DNA of 62,858 nucleotides, taken from the NCBI GenBank assembly GCA_002753395.1, contig PEAB01000012.1, forward strand, positions 1-62,858, given 5' to 3'. The DNA is from Nitrospirae bacterium MYbinv3. Lineage in GTDB: Bacteria; Nitrospirota; Thermodesulfovibrionia; Thermodesulfovibrionales; Magnetobacteriaceae. Within the stretch, counting starts at the first letter, position 1, and every line of letters starts with the position of its first letter. Positions 53,701 to 62,582 of this stretch are shown here, in pieces. The position numbers and the translations under genes were made by a program. The notes beneath the pieces are model-generated. The model made no database searches. It was not told the origin of the DNA and saw only the letters and a program-made list of their open reading frames with translations.

Positions 53701-53919
53701 GGGATCATCAGGGATGTATGGGAATATCAGATAGGCGGTTATCAGGTGTGTCAGAAGTGGTTAAAAGACAGGAAGACAAGACTCCTATCCTTTGACGAGA
53801 TAAAATGCTATTGTAAGATAGTCACGGCACTTCAGAAAACCATTGAGATACAGGCTGAGATAGATATGATTTATAACAAACTGGAAAATGATATCATAAT
53901 TAGATTAAACAAGATATAA
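50800..53919 (+). CDS. type IIG/ISP-like restriction-modification protein without helicase
   Basis: The ATG at 50800 follows AGGTGA and gives 1039 residues; the longer frame overlaps the regulator gene. An N-terminal PD-(D/E)xK nuclease part has N-P-D-F-R-I-W and I-E-A-K-A-P. The N6-adenine methyltransferase follows with Y-Y-T-P-E-P-V, L-D-P-A-A-G-T-F and G-N-P-P-Y-S, and then a target-recognition C-terminus. No DEAD-box ATPase lies between nuclease and methyltransferase, unlike type ISP. The stretch about 52,900-53,400 is visibly richer in A and T than its flanks, suggesting a swapped recognition domain. Confidence 0.88.
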   Translation: MTEGLILSAYLNRIAETANHGDAREETYYSTLSDLLDAYITLTNRRNVIVAAFPKNTDGGNPDFRIWDGRQHIVGYIEAKAPNVEDLNKVEGTEQLRRYRDVFANLILTNFLEFRLYRGGELIDKVTIGRPLVLNKLKMAPPVENETELLNLLDRFFSFSLPKVYDARSLAVELAKRTRFLKDVIISHEFSNNVKSSAGNIAGFYEAFNTYLIGSLTKEEFANLYAQTVTYGLFAARMRCNDGFRRLIAFDSVPKTLGVLRDVFRFISSSDLPRHMEWIIDDISEVLAVTDVNAILHQYFHDDKGDDPVVHFYETFLSVYDPETREKRGVYYTPEPVVSYIVRSLNIILKDKFAMPYGLASDSVTLLDPAAGTFTFLTEASKLAIEEYTASYGSGDKSGFIRRHILQNFYGFELMMAPYAIGHIKMSFVLEEMGYTLQDDERVRVFITNTLDMEELEQSRLPGMSSLSEESHKAGDVKNKTQILVILGNPPYSVSSANKSVFIESEMGVYKLGVAQERNIQPLSDDYIKFIRFAQWKIDRHGRGLIGMITNNSYLSGLIHRGMRKSLLGSFNQIYVLNLHGSSRIGERAPDGGKDDNVFDIQQGVSIVFLVKKNKFNGIGKLYYQDVFGLRENKYDCLNKNDVSTTQWIELKPSEPYYFFVEKDFSLQADYEVFTPIPEIFEKYSSGVTTHRDHLVIGFNQEEIRQRMITFTGNLPDDLVAQALNLNGTNDWNIKTARERLKNVEWMNYIKPYSYRPFDTRLICYLPELIDRDRWEIMQNFIEEGNMGLMISRQVIEDFRHAFISCNIVNYNYIDVAGRFGTGSFFPLYVYPAKNKRELFSNPDGSQRRINISIIVSKSLSKTYKKEPSPEEIFYYIYAVLYSNTYRAKYAEFLKIDFPRIPFTKDYDMFIRYVHYGKRLVEMHLLKSPELDPPIARYQGRGDNRVVRLQYDDKVSHLHINDAQYFEGIIRDVWEYQIGGYQVCQKWLKDRKTRLLSFDEIKCYCKIVTALQKTIEIQAEIDMIYNKLENDIIIRLNKI

Positions 53920-53926
53920 TGAAGCA

Positions 53927-53992
53927 CGGGTGTATAAGAAAAACATGGGGAATTGAGTATATTTACGGAGTCAAGGGGGTTGCTCCACTGAA
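53927..53992. repeat. truncated dispersed repeat abutting a gene
   Basis: GGGTGTATAAGAA left end, then GGAGTCAAGGGGGTTGCTCCACTGAAG, where the copy breaks off just before the ATG at 53998. The universal stress gene's 5' region is therefore largely repeat DNA. Confidence 0.6.
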
Positions 53993-53997
53993 GTTTT

Positions 53998-54888
53998 ATG
54001 AAGATACTGGCAGCGGTTAACTCAACAGACGACGCCTACAATGCCCTTAGAAGCGCCTGCCGTTTAGCCAGAAGGATTGGCTACAGCGTTGTGGCCTTCT
54101 ACGTTGACAGGGCGGAGCTATATACAGAGGAATTCACCAGATGGCCTACGGTTAAAAGGCGTATCGAAACGGAACACGACATCCTCGCCAAAGAGGTAAT
54201 TAAAAAGTCCTACAACATCGGAAGGGAACTGGGTGCTGCTATTGAAGTGGTAATGTCCAATGGGGATCCAGCAAGAGAGATTGTTGACTACGCCTACGAA
54301 AACGGTGTTGTGAAGCTCATTACTATGGGGCATGGGGTATTGGGAGGGGCTGCTGAAAATATAGTTGAAAGTGTGGTTAAGACAGTTATCTCTGAGCTGA
54401 ACAAACCTGTACTTGTTATCAGTAATGAAAGAGAGATAAAAAGCATTTTAGTAATAATAGAGACAAATTATGATATCAGGGGAGGCAATGCAGTGGTGAG
54501 GTACGTGGGGACTTTAGCAAGGTCTTTGGGGGCTCGGGTAGGATTGGTCTGTCTCATCCCTGATCTTTTGGCAATTGCAGTGGACTACGGACACATTGGG
54601 GAGGTGCCATACATAAGAGAGCGCAGGAGCTTCAGGCGTTTTGAAAGGCTGTACAAGGAAAAGACCCAGATAATCATCTCGGAGTTCAGGCAGCACCTTG
54701 CTGGTATGAACGTTGAAGTCGAAGCGGATGTAAAAGAGACGGACGATGTAGGTGAGGTCATCGCCCAGGCACACGAGTACGACTTAATTGCCATCTGGCC
54801 CAAACAAAAAGGTAATCAAGGTTCATTTACAGAGGCGTCGAAGAATCTTCTAAACTGCCATTGGTTAAATACCCTCTTTGTACAGTAA
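53998..54888 (+). CDS. tandem universal stress protein
   Basis: The 296 residues contain two Usp domains (about 1-140 and 145-296). The first has I-T-M-G-H-G-V-L-G-G, a near match to the ATP-binding G-x2-G-x9 loop; the second is degenerate. These proteins respond to starvation or energy stress. No convincing ribosome site remains because a repeat abuts the ATG, so expression may be low. Confidence 0.82.
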   Translation: MKILAAVNSTDDAYNALRSACRLARRIGYSVVAFYVDRAELYTEEFTRWPTVKRRIETEHDILAKEVIKKSYNIGRELGAAIEVVMSNGDPAREIVDYAYENGVVKLITMGHGVLGGAAENIVESVVKTVISELNKPVLVISNEREIKSILVIIETNYDIRGGNAVVRYVGTLARSLGARVGLVCLIPDLLAIAVDYGHIGEVPYIRERRSFRRFERLYKEKTQIIISEFRQHLAGMNVEVEADVKETDDVGEVIAQAHEYDLIAIWPKQKGNQGSFTEASKNLLNCHWLNTLFVQ

Positions 54889-54892
54889 GAAG

Positions 54893-54992
54893 GATGAATA
54901 AGAAAAACGAGGGGAGTAAATATATTTACGGGGTCAAGGGGACTGGTCCCCTTGCGGAGGGGTCTGAGGGGAGGCAGCGCCTCCCCTTCTAT
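54893..54992. repeat. dispersed repeat copy (family 1)
   Basis: A degenerate left end (GGATGAATAAGAA) is followed by AAGGGGACTGGTCCCCTT, GCGGAGGGGTCTGAGGGGAGG and CAGCGCCTCCCC. It fills the gap before the AddB-like gene. Confidence 0.65.
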
Positions 54993-55000
54993 TTCTAAAC

Positions 55001-57814
55001 GTGAACATATCGTTGTTACCAAAATCAAGAGGTCTTATAGAGGAGGTTGCTGGCCGTCTCTATAGCGGTTCACCCTCTGATTACAGCGCCAGCCTTGTCA
55101 TATTTCCTGGAAAGAGGCCTGCTCATTTCCTAAGAAAGGTGTTGGGAGAGGCTGTTGGAGGCAGCTTTATACCACCAAGGGTGTTCTCTATTGATGCCTT
55201 CGTGGACTTTATATATGAAGATGGACTAGGGATGTTTAGCCCTGCCCTCGAAACCATAGATGCGGTTGCAATCCTATATAAGTGCCACATAAGAAACACC
55301 CTGACCACACGCAAGGATGGGGACACCAAAGGGTGGGAGGGTTTTGTAACACCTGACAGTTTCTTTGGTGTAGGATTGAGTATCTATCGGGATATAGAGG
55401 AACTCTGCATAGAAAAGAAGGGCATAGCCATGACCTCAGAGATAGAGGAGAGCTTTCAACAGTGGTGTCCTCTTCACAGTATGCAGAACATCCAGAAGCT
55501 CTCATTCTTCTATGAGGAATTCTATAAGACCATAACGGAGTCACGTTACTCCACCCGTTCGCTCAGGTATGTAACCGTCTCTGAAAGAATTGGCGATGTA
55601 GACCTATCCTCCTTCAAGAAGATAATAGTGGCTGGTTTCTACGGCCTGACGACGTCGGAGAGAGACCTGTTTAGACACCTTGGAGCAAACAGCAGCGTGG
55701 AGTTTATCTTCCAAGACGGCCCTAACATACATGAAAGGCTCAGGTCTCTTGGCGTCCATGACCTTGCCCCCTTGGATGATGAACAACCGGAGCCGCAGAT
55801 CGAGTTTTACGGTTCGCCCGATACGCACGGTCAGGTGTTTGCCTTAAACACGCTTTTGAAGCAGTCCGTTGAAGAACCTAGCGAGCGCACCGTCATTGCG
55901 CTGCCCTCCAGTGAGACCCTCTTCCCGCTCTTGTGCCAGAGCCTGTGCCTGCTTGACGAAATGGACTATAACATCTCACTGGGTTATCCCTTGTACAGGA
56001 CCCCTATATACGGGTTTTTCAATAACCTGATGCAGCTTATAACCACGATGGATGGCACACGCCTGTACATACACGACTATCTGAAGTTCGTCCTTCACCC
56101 CTACACAAAAAACATCCTGTTCGCTGGAAGGGCTGATATCACACGGGTCATGTTCCATACCATAGAGGAGGAGTTTGCTCCAAACAGAGCAAAGACCTTT
56201 TTCACCCTCGATGAGTTAGAAAACGATGAGGAGCTATTTGACTCTATCATAAAGAGGCTGCCTGAGTCAGCCGACATTGAAACCATAAGAGGGCACTTAA
56301 AACACATCCACGAAAATACCATCAAAAGGTTAATGAGCTTTCACGACACGGCAGACTTTGCTAGACAGTGTATTGCCATACTTACTTATATCTATGAACA
56401 GAGCACTGCCCCGATGCATCCGTTTTTTTACCCGTTTGCCGAGGCATTTATCACAACCCTGCACACGATCGCCAATTCCCTGATGAGCGATATACAGTTT
56501 GCCCATCACACGGGTTACTTCAACCTCTTTAGGAAGTACATAGCTACGTGTTACTGTCCGTTTCCAGGGACACCACTGCGTGGGATGCAAGTTCTGGGGT
56601 TTTTGGAGACCCGCAACATCAAGTTTGATCGTGTATACATCCTTGACCTCAACGAGGATGTCCTTCCCAGCGCCGGTCTTGAAGAGTCGCTCCTGCCATT
56701 TATGGCACGTCAGAAGCTGGGGCTTCCAACTGCCGTGGATAGAGAGAAATTCTCGGCCTATTACCTAGAAACGCTCATAGCAGGCGCCAAAGAGGTACAC
56801 ATATTTTTCGTAGAAAACGGCAAAAAGGCAAAGAGCAGGTTTGTAGAAAGACTCCTCTGGAAAAAGCAAAAACGAGACAACGACCTCGACAATAATGCCC
56901 ACATACAGTCTATACAGTACAAGATCGAGCTTAAAAACAACCCTCCTGTCCCGGTGATTAAGACTGAGGCTATGATAGACATCCTAAGAAATCATATACG
57001 CTACAGCGCCTCATCCCTTGAGACATATTTAGTGTGTCCACTGAGGTTTTACTATAAGTATGTCTTAAGACTTGATAAAAAGGAAAAGGCCTCACAGGAT
57101 ATAGAACCATTGGACATCGGAAGTTTTGTGCATCACGTCTTGGCACAGTATTTTAAGAGATACGTTGGCGTTACACTCACTCAGAGACACATTGATCAGC
57201 GATATATGCTTGCCTGCCTTGAGGGGGCATTTAGAGAGTTCTACGGACAGGAGCCAAGTGGCGCTGCTTACCTTTTAAAGCAACAGGTCAGGAGGCACCT
57301 GCTCGACTTTCTCGATAACTACACCTTACCCATAGTTAAGAGGACCAACACGATGGTAAAGTGTGTTGAGGAGGATATAAGTGTTAATCTGGGACATCTA
57401 AAGCTATACGGGCGTCTGGACAGGGTTGATATCAGGGATGGCTATGTGTGGGTATTAGATTACAAGACTTCCTCTAAGCTGCAGATAAACCTCAAGAAGC
57501 TGCATCTAAGTGATCGGGATAGCTGGTCTACAGCCTCCAACTGTATTCAGATGCCGTTTTACCTGTTTCTGTACTCGGAGAAGTTCGGCATTACGATAAG
57601 TGGTCTCAGGTGTGCGCATATATTCCTTGGCCGCTCTGTCATTGACGAGTCCATTGAAGAGCCTTTCCCACAAGACGCCTACGAAATCATAACTGAACTG
57701 CTCCATCTCACCCTCAAGGAGATAATAAACCCATCAATCAACCTTGAACCAACCAAGGAATCAAAGAAGGTTTGTCCAGGTTGCATCTATCGGTGCATCT
57801 GTGGGACTTATTAG
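55001..57814 (+). CDS. AddB-like PD-(D/E)xK nuclease
   Basis: The 937 residues form a UvrD-like fold without a convincing Walker A, then a RecB-family nuclease. It has Y-S-A-S-S-L-E-T-Y-L-V-C near residue 667, L-D-Y-K-T-S near 816, and a C-terminal C-P-G-C-I-Y-R-C-I-C-G. The early cysteine plus this group match the 4Fe-4S site of AddB. It would complete the AddAB repair enzyme with the AddA gene 11 kb upstream. The start is GTG with no clear ribosome site. Confidence 0.85.
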   Translation: MNISLLPKSRGLIEEVAGRLYSGSPSDYSASLVIFPGKRPAHFLRKVLGEAVGGSFIPPRVFSIDAFVDFIYEDGLGMFSPALETIDAVAILYKCHIRNTLTTRKDGDTKGWEGFVTPDSFFGVGLSIYRDIEELCIEKKGIAMTSEIEESFQQWCPLHSMQNIQKLSFFYEEFYKTITESRYSTRSLRYVTVSERIGDVDLSSFKKIIVAGFYGLTTSERDLFRHLGANSSVEFIFQDGPNIHERLRSLGVHDLAPLDDEQPEPQIEFYGSPDTHGQVFALNTLLKQSVEEPSERTVIALPSSETLFPLLCQSLCLLDEMDYNISLGYPLYRTPIYGFFNNLMQLITTMDGTRLYIHDYLKFVLHPYTKNILFAGRADITRVMFHTIEEEFAPNRAKTFFTLDELENDEELFDSIIKRLPESADIETIRGHLKHIHENTIKRLMSFHDTADFARQCIAILTYIYEQSTAPMHPFFYPFAEAFITTLHTIANSLMSDIQFAHHTGYFNLFRKYIATCYCPFPGTPLRGMQVLGFLETRNIKFDRVYILDLNEDVLPSAGLEESLLPFMARQKLGLPTAVDREKFSAYYLETLIAGAKEVHIFFVENGKKAKSRFVERLLWKKQKRDNDLDNNAHIQSIQYKIELKNNPPVPVIKTEAMIDILRNHIRYSASSLETYLVCPLRFYYKYVLRLDKKEKASQDIEPLDIGSFVHHVLAQYFKRYVGVTLTQRHIDQRYMLACLEGAFREFYGQEPSGAAYLLKQQVRRHLLDFLDNYTLPIVKRTNTMVKCVEEDISVNLGHLKLYGRLDRVDIRDGYVWVLDYKTSSKLQINLKKLHLSDRDSWSTASNCIQMPFYLFLYSEKFGITISGLRCAHIFLGRSVIDESIEEPFPQDAYEIITELLHLTLKEIINPSINLEPTKESKKVCPGCIYRCICGTY

Positions 57815-57867
57815 ATAAGTACATGGACATAAATATATTCATAAATTAGGATTGAGCATTACGTGGT

Positions 57868-57948
57868 CAAGGGGACTGGTCCCCTTGTGGGTGGGTCTGA
57901 GGGAGGGGGTTGCGAACCCCTGCGTTAGTAGGCAAAGCCCTCACTTTT
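57868..57948. repeat. dispersed repeat copy (family 1)
   Basis: GGTCAAGGGGACTGGTCCCCTTGTGGGTGGGTCTGAGGGAGGGGGTTGCGAACCCCTGCGTTAGTAGGCAAAGCCCTC. This is the clearest example of the full module order. It lies between the convergent AddB-like and radical SAM genes and could act as a two-way terminator. Confidence 0.75.
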
Positions 57949-57971
57949 TCCCTTTTCTTGTATATAGTTAA

Positions 57972-59348
57972 TTATGAGCAGCTTTGGTTTAGATAGCGAA
58001 CATAGCCTTGTATGTCTTTTAGCGCCTTCTTGACCATCCTTCTGCTGTATATACCAAATCCTGCATAGAACAGGTCTAGGGTTTTCAGGTGTCTGAAGAT
58101 ATGTTTCCATGAATAAAAGCCCTCCATTGCCTTTATAGTGCCTAACTGCAGGTCTTGTGGAGCAATCAGGGCAGGTTTATAGACTACATGGTTTATGTCG
58201 TATGTAGACCAGTCGGTGTGCAGTAGTCTCTGGGTTGCCTTGAGGTCTTCATACACGGCTGTTCCTGGCAGGGGTGTCATTATCATAAACTGAACGGAGT
58301 CAAGTTGATTTACCGTAGAAAACTCTGCCGACTCTTTTATCGTCTCCACGGTATCGGCGTCTGAGCCAAAGACAAACATACCGTGGATTTTAATGCCATA
58401 GTCCTTGAGGATGGTAGCACACTTTACGTTGTCGTCGACCTTCTGGTGTTTGTTGTATGCCCTAAGGGCCTCAGCGCTTGTTGACTCAAAGCCGATGGAG
58501 GCCGTGAACTTGCCAGAGTCTGCTAAAAGACGCAGCAGCTCTTCATCTCTGTATATGTCGGGTCTGACCATTGCAGACCATCTGGGTTTTATGCCCTCGG
58601 CAATCATACATCTCAGTATCTCTTTGGTACGTCTTTTGTTTGCGGCGAAGTTGTCATCAACTATGAACAAGGGAGACCTGGAGACGGCGACTATCCGTCT
58701 TAACTCATCGACAACCCTCTGGAGTGAGCGAAAGCGGTATTTCCTTCCAAACATTGGGCTGACAAGGCAGAAGCGACAGTTAAATGCACATCCCCGCGAG
58801 GTGGCAACGGGGTGTATATTGTAGTTCCTCCAGCCATGCACAAGACCGTAGTCTGGATCTGGCAGTGAGTCCAGGTTGGCAACTAACTCAGCCGGTGGAT
58901 TATCCACAGCGCTGCCATCTCTATCTCTGTAGGACAGGCTCTTGATAGAACTCAGAGCGGGTGCCCCCGTTTTAAGAAACTCTACAAGCTGTAAAAGCGC
59001 AGTCTCCCCCTCGCCTCTGACCACGTAGTCGGCGTGCTGCAGGCTCTCATGCGCCATGAAGGTTGGATGTGCCCCGCCCATCACGACTGGGATGCCTAAC
59101 TTTCTGGCTCTGCTGGCCGTCTCATATGCCATGTGAGTGGTCGAGGTAATAGTGGAGATGCACAGCAGGTCGGAGTTTTCAATAAAAGACCAGTCCGGTT
59201 TGCGGATGTCCTCTATGAAAGTTTTTACCTCATATCCCTTCTGTTTTAGCATAGTTGACAGTAAGACGGCTCCAACCCTGGGTATGGGGAACCTCCTAAA
59301 GATGTTTGACTGTGGAGACCTTGTCTCAATAAACGATATCCTTTTCAT
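57972..59348 (-). CDS. B12-binding radical SAM protein
   Basis: The start at 59348 follows AAAGGACA, giving 458 residues. An N-terminal cobalamin-binding domain (about 25-150) precedes the radical SAM domain with S-R-G-C-A-F-N-C-R-F-C (C-x3-C-x2-C) near residue 185. It matches the BchE-like/HpnR-like methyltransferase group. Possible targets include lipids, hopanoids or phosphonates; neighbours give no help. Confidence 0.87.
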   Translation of the reverse strand: MKRISFIETRSPQSNIFRRFPIPRVGAVLLSTMLKQKGYEVKTFIEDIRKPDWSFIENSDLLCISTITSTTHMAYETASRARKLGIPVVMGGAHPTFMAHESLQHADYVVRGEGETALLQLVEFLKTGAPALSSIKSLSYRDRDGSAVDNPPAELVANLDSLPDPDYGLVHGWRNYNIHPVATSRGCAFNCRFCLVSPMFGRKYRFRSLQRVVDELRRIVAVSRSPLFIVDDNFAANKRRTKEILRCMIAEGIKPRWSAMVRPDIYRDEELLRLLADSGKFTASIGFESTSAEALRAYNKHQKVDDNVKCATILKDYGIKIHGMFVFGSDADTVETIKESAEFSTVNQLDSVQFMIMTPLPGTAVYEDLKATQRLLHTDWSTYDINHVVYKPALIAPQDLQLGTIKAMEGFYSWKHIFRHLKTLDLFYAGFGIYSRRMVKKALKDIQGYVRYLNQSCS

Positions 59349-59413
59349 TGCCTTGTCCTTTCGGTGTTGATCATACAACATTCAACGGGGCTTTAACAAG
59401 ACTGGCTGGGATG

Positions 59414-59534
59414 TGGGTGCATAAGAAGTTGTGGGAAATTATGTCATTCCTGTGAAAGCAGGAATCTATTAGCTTGTGGATTGCCCTGTCTTGCACGACA
59501 ATGACAAGACGACCTATAAGTTTTATATACACCC
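59414..59534. repeat. MITE-like copy with a nested fragment of another family
   Basis: A GGGTGCATAAGAA left end (59414-59426) and a degenerate right end (TATATACACCC near 59524-59534) enclose GTCATTCCTGTGAAAGCAGGAATC (59441-59464), a piece of the 14507 element's inner repeat. It lies in the 278-base gap upstream of the metalloprotease. Confidence 0.6.
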
Positions 59535-59595
59535 GAGAGCTCTGCCCCTTAAAGTTTCTTAGTCAATATTCCGAATAACTATAAATACTTAACGG

Positions 59596-59601
59596 TATAA
59601 T
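59596..59601 (+). promoter_or_regulatory. candidate -10 box for the metalloprotease gene
   Basis: TATAAT is followed by ACGGAGGT at 59607-59614. A TTG immediately after the ribosome site (59615) is too close; the ATG at 59627 is the better start. Confidence 0.4.
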
Positions 59602-59626
59602 ATAAAACGGAGGTTTGAAAAAGATT

Positions 59627-61330
59627 ATGAAGCGGTGGTATGTGTTTATAGGTAGTATGCTTGTCTTGCTAGTTGTAGGGGTAGCGGCTATTGCAGAGGC
59701 GGTACCAGCAGCCCCTTTGATATATACAATTACACAACCAGACGGCAGCAGTTTTGAGGCACAAACCAAGGGTGATGAGTGGCACAACTGGATTGAAACT
59801 GCAGAGGGGTACTCGGTGGCAAAGTCTGATGATGGTTACTGGTACTATGTATCGTCATATAGTGACAGCACACCAGTGCTGACAAACATAAGGGCTAATT
59901 TATCCCCGCCTTCTGCCCTGCGTAAGCACATAATATTACCCAAGGAAGAACTCAAAAAAAAAGCAGACATTAAGAGCAAGATAAACCCAAAGGCTGCTCC
60001 TAATGGCGTATTTGCTGGCAAGATACTCTTTATCTTGGTAGAGTTTACAAACAAGGCTCATACCTATATCGAAGCGCAGTTTGCAACCTTGCTCTCGACC
60101 AATATAGCTGATTTCTACAACAAGGCGTCGTTTGGTAAGGTCACGTTGGCGCCGGCCAACGAGTCATCAGGGGCAGCCAATAATGGTGTCATAGACTGGG
60201 TCAACGTTGGTTACGCTCACCCAAACACGGGTAATTGTAGTGGCGCTGCTTGTAATGCCAACCAGCAATTGGCAAAGGATGCCATATTAGCGGCAGATGC
60301 TACTGTAAACTTTGCAGCCTTTGACTCTAATAGCGATGGTTATGTAGACACCAATGAGTTAGCCGTTGTAGTAATAGCGGCAGGGTATGAGGCCTCTTAT
60401 TCTTCTCTGCAGACTCCTAACGTATGGGGGCATCAGTGGTGCATATATAGTGTTGCTCCACCTGTGGTAGATGGTAAGACAGTAGGGGCATGTCATGGTG
60501 GTGCAGGAGGATATGGCATGTTTGGTGAAGAACACAAGACAAATGGTGTTGCCAATGCACACTTGGCCACCATGGGGATCATGGTGCACGAATTAGGGCA
60601 TCTTATATTCAAGTGGGTGGACCTGTATGATACGGACTACACCTCCGAGGGTATAGGTGTATTTAGTCTTATGTCTTCTGGAAGCTGGGGGAAGAAAAAC
60701 GGGGATACTTGGCAAGGAGAAACACCTGTATTACCAGAGGCCTATAGCAGGTACATACGCGGATGGTCTGATGGCGCCATAGGAAGCGGCACGGTATCCA
60801 TCACCGCTGCGGGGGCAGTGTCTGCTACCTCAGCCAATACAGTCTTTCGGGCTGCAACAAGCAACTCACTTCAGTACTTTCTTGTGGAAAACAGACAGGC
60901 TCAAGGATATGACAGGGGGCTAGAACAACAGTTAGGGACAGGTTTTGGCGGCGGTCTTGCCATCTTTCATATTGATGAAAGTCAATCAGGTAATTCTAAT
61001 GACAATAACCGTTTGGTCAACATGGAGACAGCCAATAATCACCAGATGTCATCAGGTTATTTCGGTGCAAATGCCAATCTCTGGTACGCAGGTAACGCCA
61101 CTACATTTGATAATAACTCAACACCCAACAGTAAATTTTACAACGGGGCATCGTCCGGTATATCAATTTCGGCCATCTCTGCTACCGCAATAGCTATGAC
61201 GGCCGTGTTTAGTTCGGTATCCTCTGTGCCTGCCTTAGATGCGTGGTCAATCGCAGGACTGATAGCGCTTTCTGCCGTGTTGATGTATAACGCACAACGC
61301 AAGCGCTTGAATAACATGGATCGCTGTTGA
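59627..61330 (+). CDS. secreted M6-family metalloprotease with IPTL-CTERM-like tail
   Basis: The 567 residues begin with a signal peptide (about 1-27). The M6 (immune inhibitor A-like) catalytic motif H-E-L-G-H lies near residue 320 and a D-L-Y-D step follows. The C-terminus has V-P-A-L-D-A-W, a membrane helix and basic R-K-R, matching the IPTL-CTERM/PEP-CTERM sorting layout (P-x-L-x-x-W, helix, Arg). It would be exported, processed and possibly surface-anchored. No exosortase gene is in the window. Confidence 0.85.
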   Translation: MKRWYVFIGSMLVLLVVGVAAIAEAVPAAPLIYTITQPDGSSFEAQTKGDEWHNWIETAEGYSVAKSDDGYWYYVSSYSDSTPVLTNIRANLSPPSALRKHIILPKEELKKKADIKSKINPKAAPNGVFAGKILFILVEFTNKAHTYIEAQFATLLSTNIADFYNKASFGKVTLAPANESSGAANNGVIDWVNVGYAHPNTGNCSGAACNANQQLAKDAILAADATVNFAAFDSNSDGYVDTNELAVVVIAAGYEASYSSLQTPNVWGHQWCIYSVAPPVVDGKTVGACHGGAGGYGMFGEEHKTNGVANAHLATMGIMVHELGHLIFKWVDLYDTDYTSEGIGVFSLMSSGSWGKKNGDTWQGETPVLPEAYSRYIRGWSDGAIGSGTVSITAAGAVSATSANTVFRAATSNSLQYFLVENRQAQGYDRGLEQQLGTGFGGGLAIFHIDESQSGNSNDNNRLVNMETANNHQMSSGYFGANANLWYAGNATTFDNNSTPNSKFYNGASSGISISAISATAIAMTAVFSSVSSVPALDAWSIAGLIALSAVLMYNAQRKRLNNMDRC

Positions 61331-61349
61331 CTTCAGACTAAGAGGAAGA

Positions 61350-61440
61350 GAAGGGGGATCTCTGCTCCCCCTCAGACCCATTCGCAAGGTGACCAGTCCC
61401 TTGACCCCATAAATGTCAGGCGTGGTTGCTGTTGACCTGT
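61350..61440. repeat. dispersed repeat copy, two families
   Basis: GGGATCTCTGCTCCCC, then a degenerate AAGGTGACCAGTCCCTT unit, then ATGTCAGGCGTGGTTGCTGTTGACC, which is the inverse of the TTGAC...AAGCAACCACGC repeat at 24870 and 62585. It precedes hisG. Confidence 0.6.
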
Positions 61441-61548
61441 TGCTCTCCCTGCTTTACTAAAACGGACATGCTTTGATATTTTAAATGGTGAGCAAATCAG
61501 AAGATATGTCTTTGCTGACGAGATCAAACAGCATAAAAGGAAAACATC

Positions 61549-62430
61549 ATGGAAAAAACAAATGTGCTTCGATTAGGGCTGCCCAAGGGGAGTCTTCAAG
61601 AGTCTACTTTCAAGCTCTTTCGCAAGGCCGGTTATCACGTCACCGTTTCCTCGCGTTCTTATTACCCTTCAATAGATGATCCAGAGCTTGAAGGCATGTT
61701 GATACGTGCTCAGGAGATGGCGCGATATGTCGAAAACGGTGTGCTTGACTGCGGCCTGACCGGTTATGACTGGATACTTGAAAACAACGCAGATGTAGAG
61801 GTTGTAACCGAGCTAAACTACGCTAAGGAGGGTTTAAAACCGGTAAGATGGGTCGTGGCCGTACCCAATGACTCGCCGATCAGAACCGTAAGAGACCTTC
61901 AGGGAAAGCGCATTGCCACTGAGCTGGTAGGCTTTACAAAGCGCTACCTCAGCGACAACAACATTGTGGCGGAGGTAGACTTCTCATGGGGCGCTACAGA
62001 GGTCAAACCCCCTCAACTGGCTGATGCCATCGTTGAACTTACCGAGACCGGCTCCTCGCTGCGGGCAAACAACCTGCGCATTGTAGAGACGATCCTGGTT
62101 TCAACCACACGGTTTATCGCCAACAAGAAGGCATGGCAGGACCCGTGGAAACAGGAAAAGATCCAAAACCTGGTACTGCTCCTAAAAGGCGCCTTAGCCG
62201 CAGAGGAACGGGTTGGACTAAAGATGAATATCCCAGAAGAAAACCTAAATGCGGTAAAGGAGATCCTTCCTGCGCTGCACTCGCCAACCATCTCTGAGTT
62301 GACTGATAAGGGCTGGCTCGCCCTTGAGGTTATCATAGAGGAACGGCTTGTCAGGCAGCTTATACCCCCGTTAAAAAAGGTCGGAGCCACAGGGATAGTC
62401 GAATACCCTCTAAACAAAGTTATTCCATAA
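61549..62430 (+). CDS. hisG: ATP phosphoribosyltransferase (long form)
   Basis: The 293-residue enzyme catalyses the first step of histidine synthesis, condensing ATP with PRPP. It has R-L-G-L-P-K-G-S-L near the start, D-C-G-L-T-G-Y-D, and the PRPP-loop region [10 protein letters not shown]. The C-terminal regulatory domain (about 215-293) makes this the hexameric, histidine-inhibited long form. No other his gene adjoins, so it is a single-gene unit here. Confidence 0.95.
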   Translation: MEKTNVLRLGLPKGSLQESTFKLFRKAGYHVTVSSRSYYPSIDDPELEGMLIRAQEMARYVENGVLDCGLTGYDWILENNADVEVVTELNYAKEGLKPVRWVVAVPNDSPIRTVRDLQGKRIATELVGFTKRYLSDNNIVAEVDFSWGATEVKPPQLADAIVELTETGSSLRANNLRIVETILVSTTRFIANKKAWQDPWKQEKIQNLVLLLKGALAAEERVGLKMNIPEENLNAVKEILPALHSPTISELTDKGWLALEVIIEERLVRQLIPPLKKVGATGIVEYPLNKVIP

Positions 62431-62463
62431 ACAAGAAAGATAGGTATGGTGTCCAATGCTATA

Positions 62464-62565
62464 GTTGTTCATTTTCTGGATTCCTGCCTACGCAGGAATG
62501 ACATATAAAGCCTAATAACGCCATTTCCCGTCATTCCCGCGAAAGCGGGAATCCATCTTCAAAAT
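62464..62565. mobile_element. second copy of the 14507-type MITE-like element
   Basis: A CTATAG-type left end runs into TTTTCTGGATTCCTGCCTACGCAGGAATGAC, with an inverse unit GTCATTCCCGCGAAAGCGGGAATCC. The right terminus is degraded. It lies just downstream of hisG. Confidence 0.65.
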
Positions 62566-62582
62566 CGCATTAAACGGCTATT

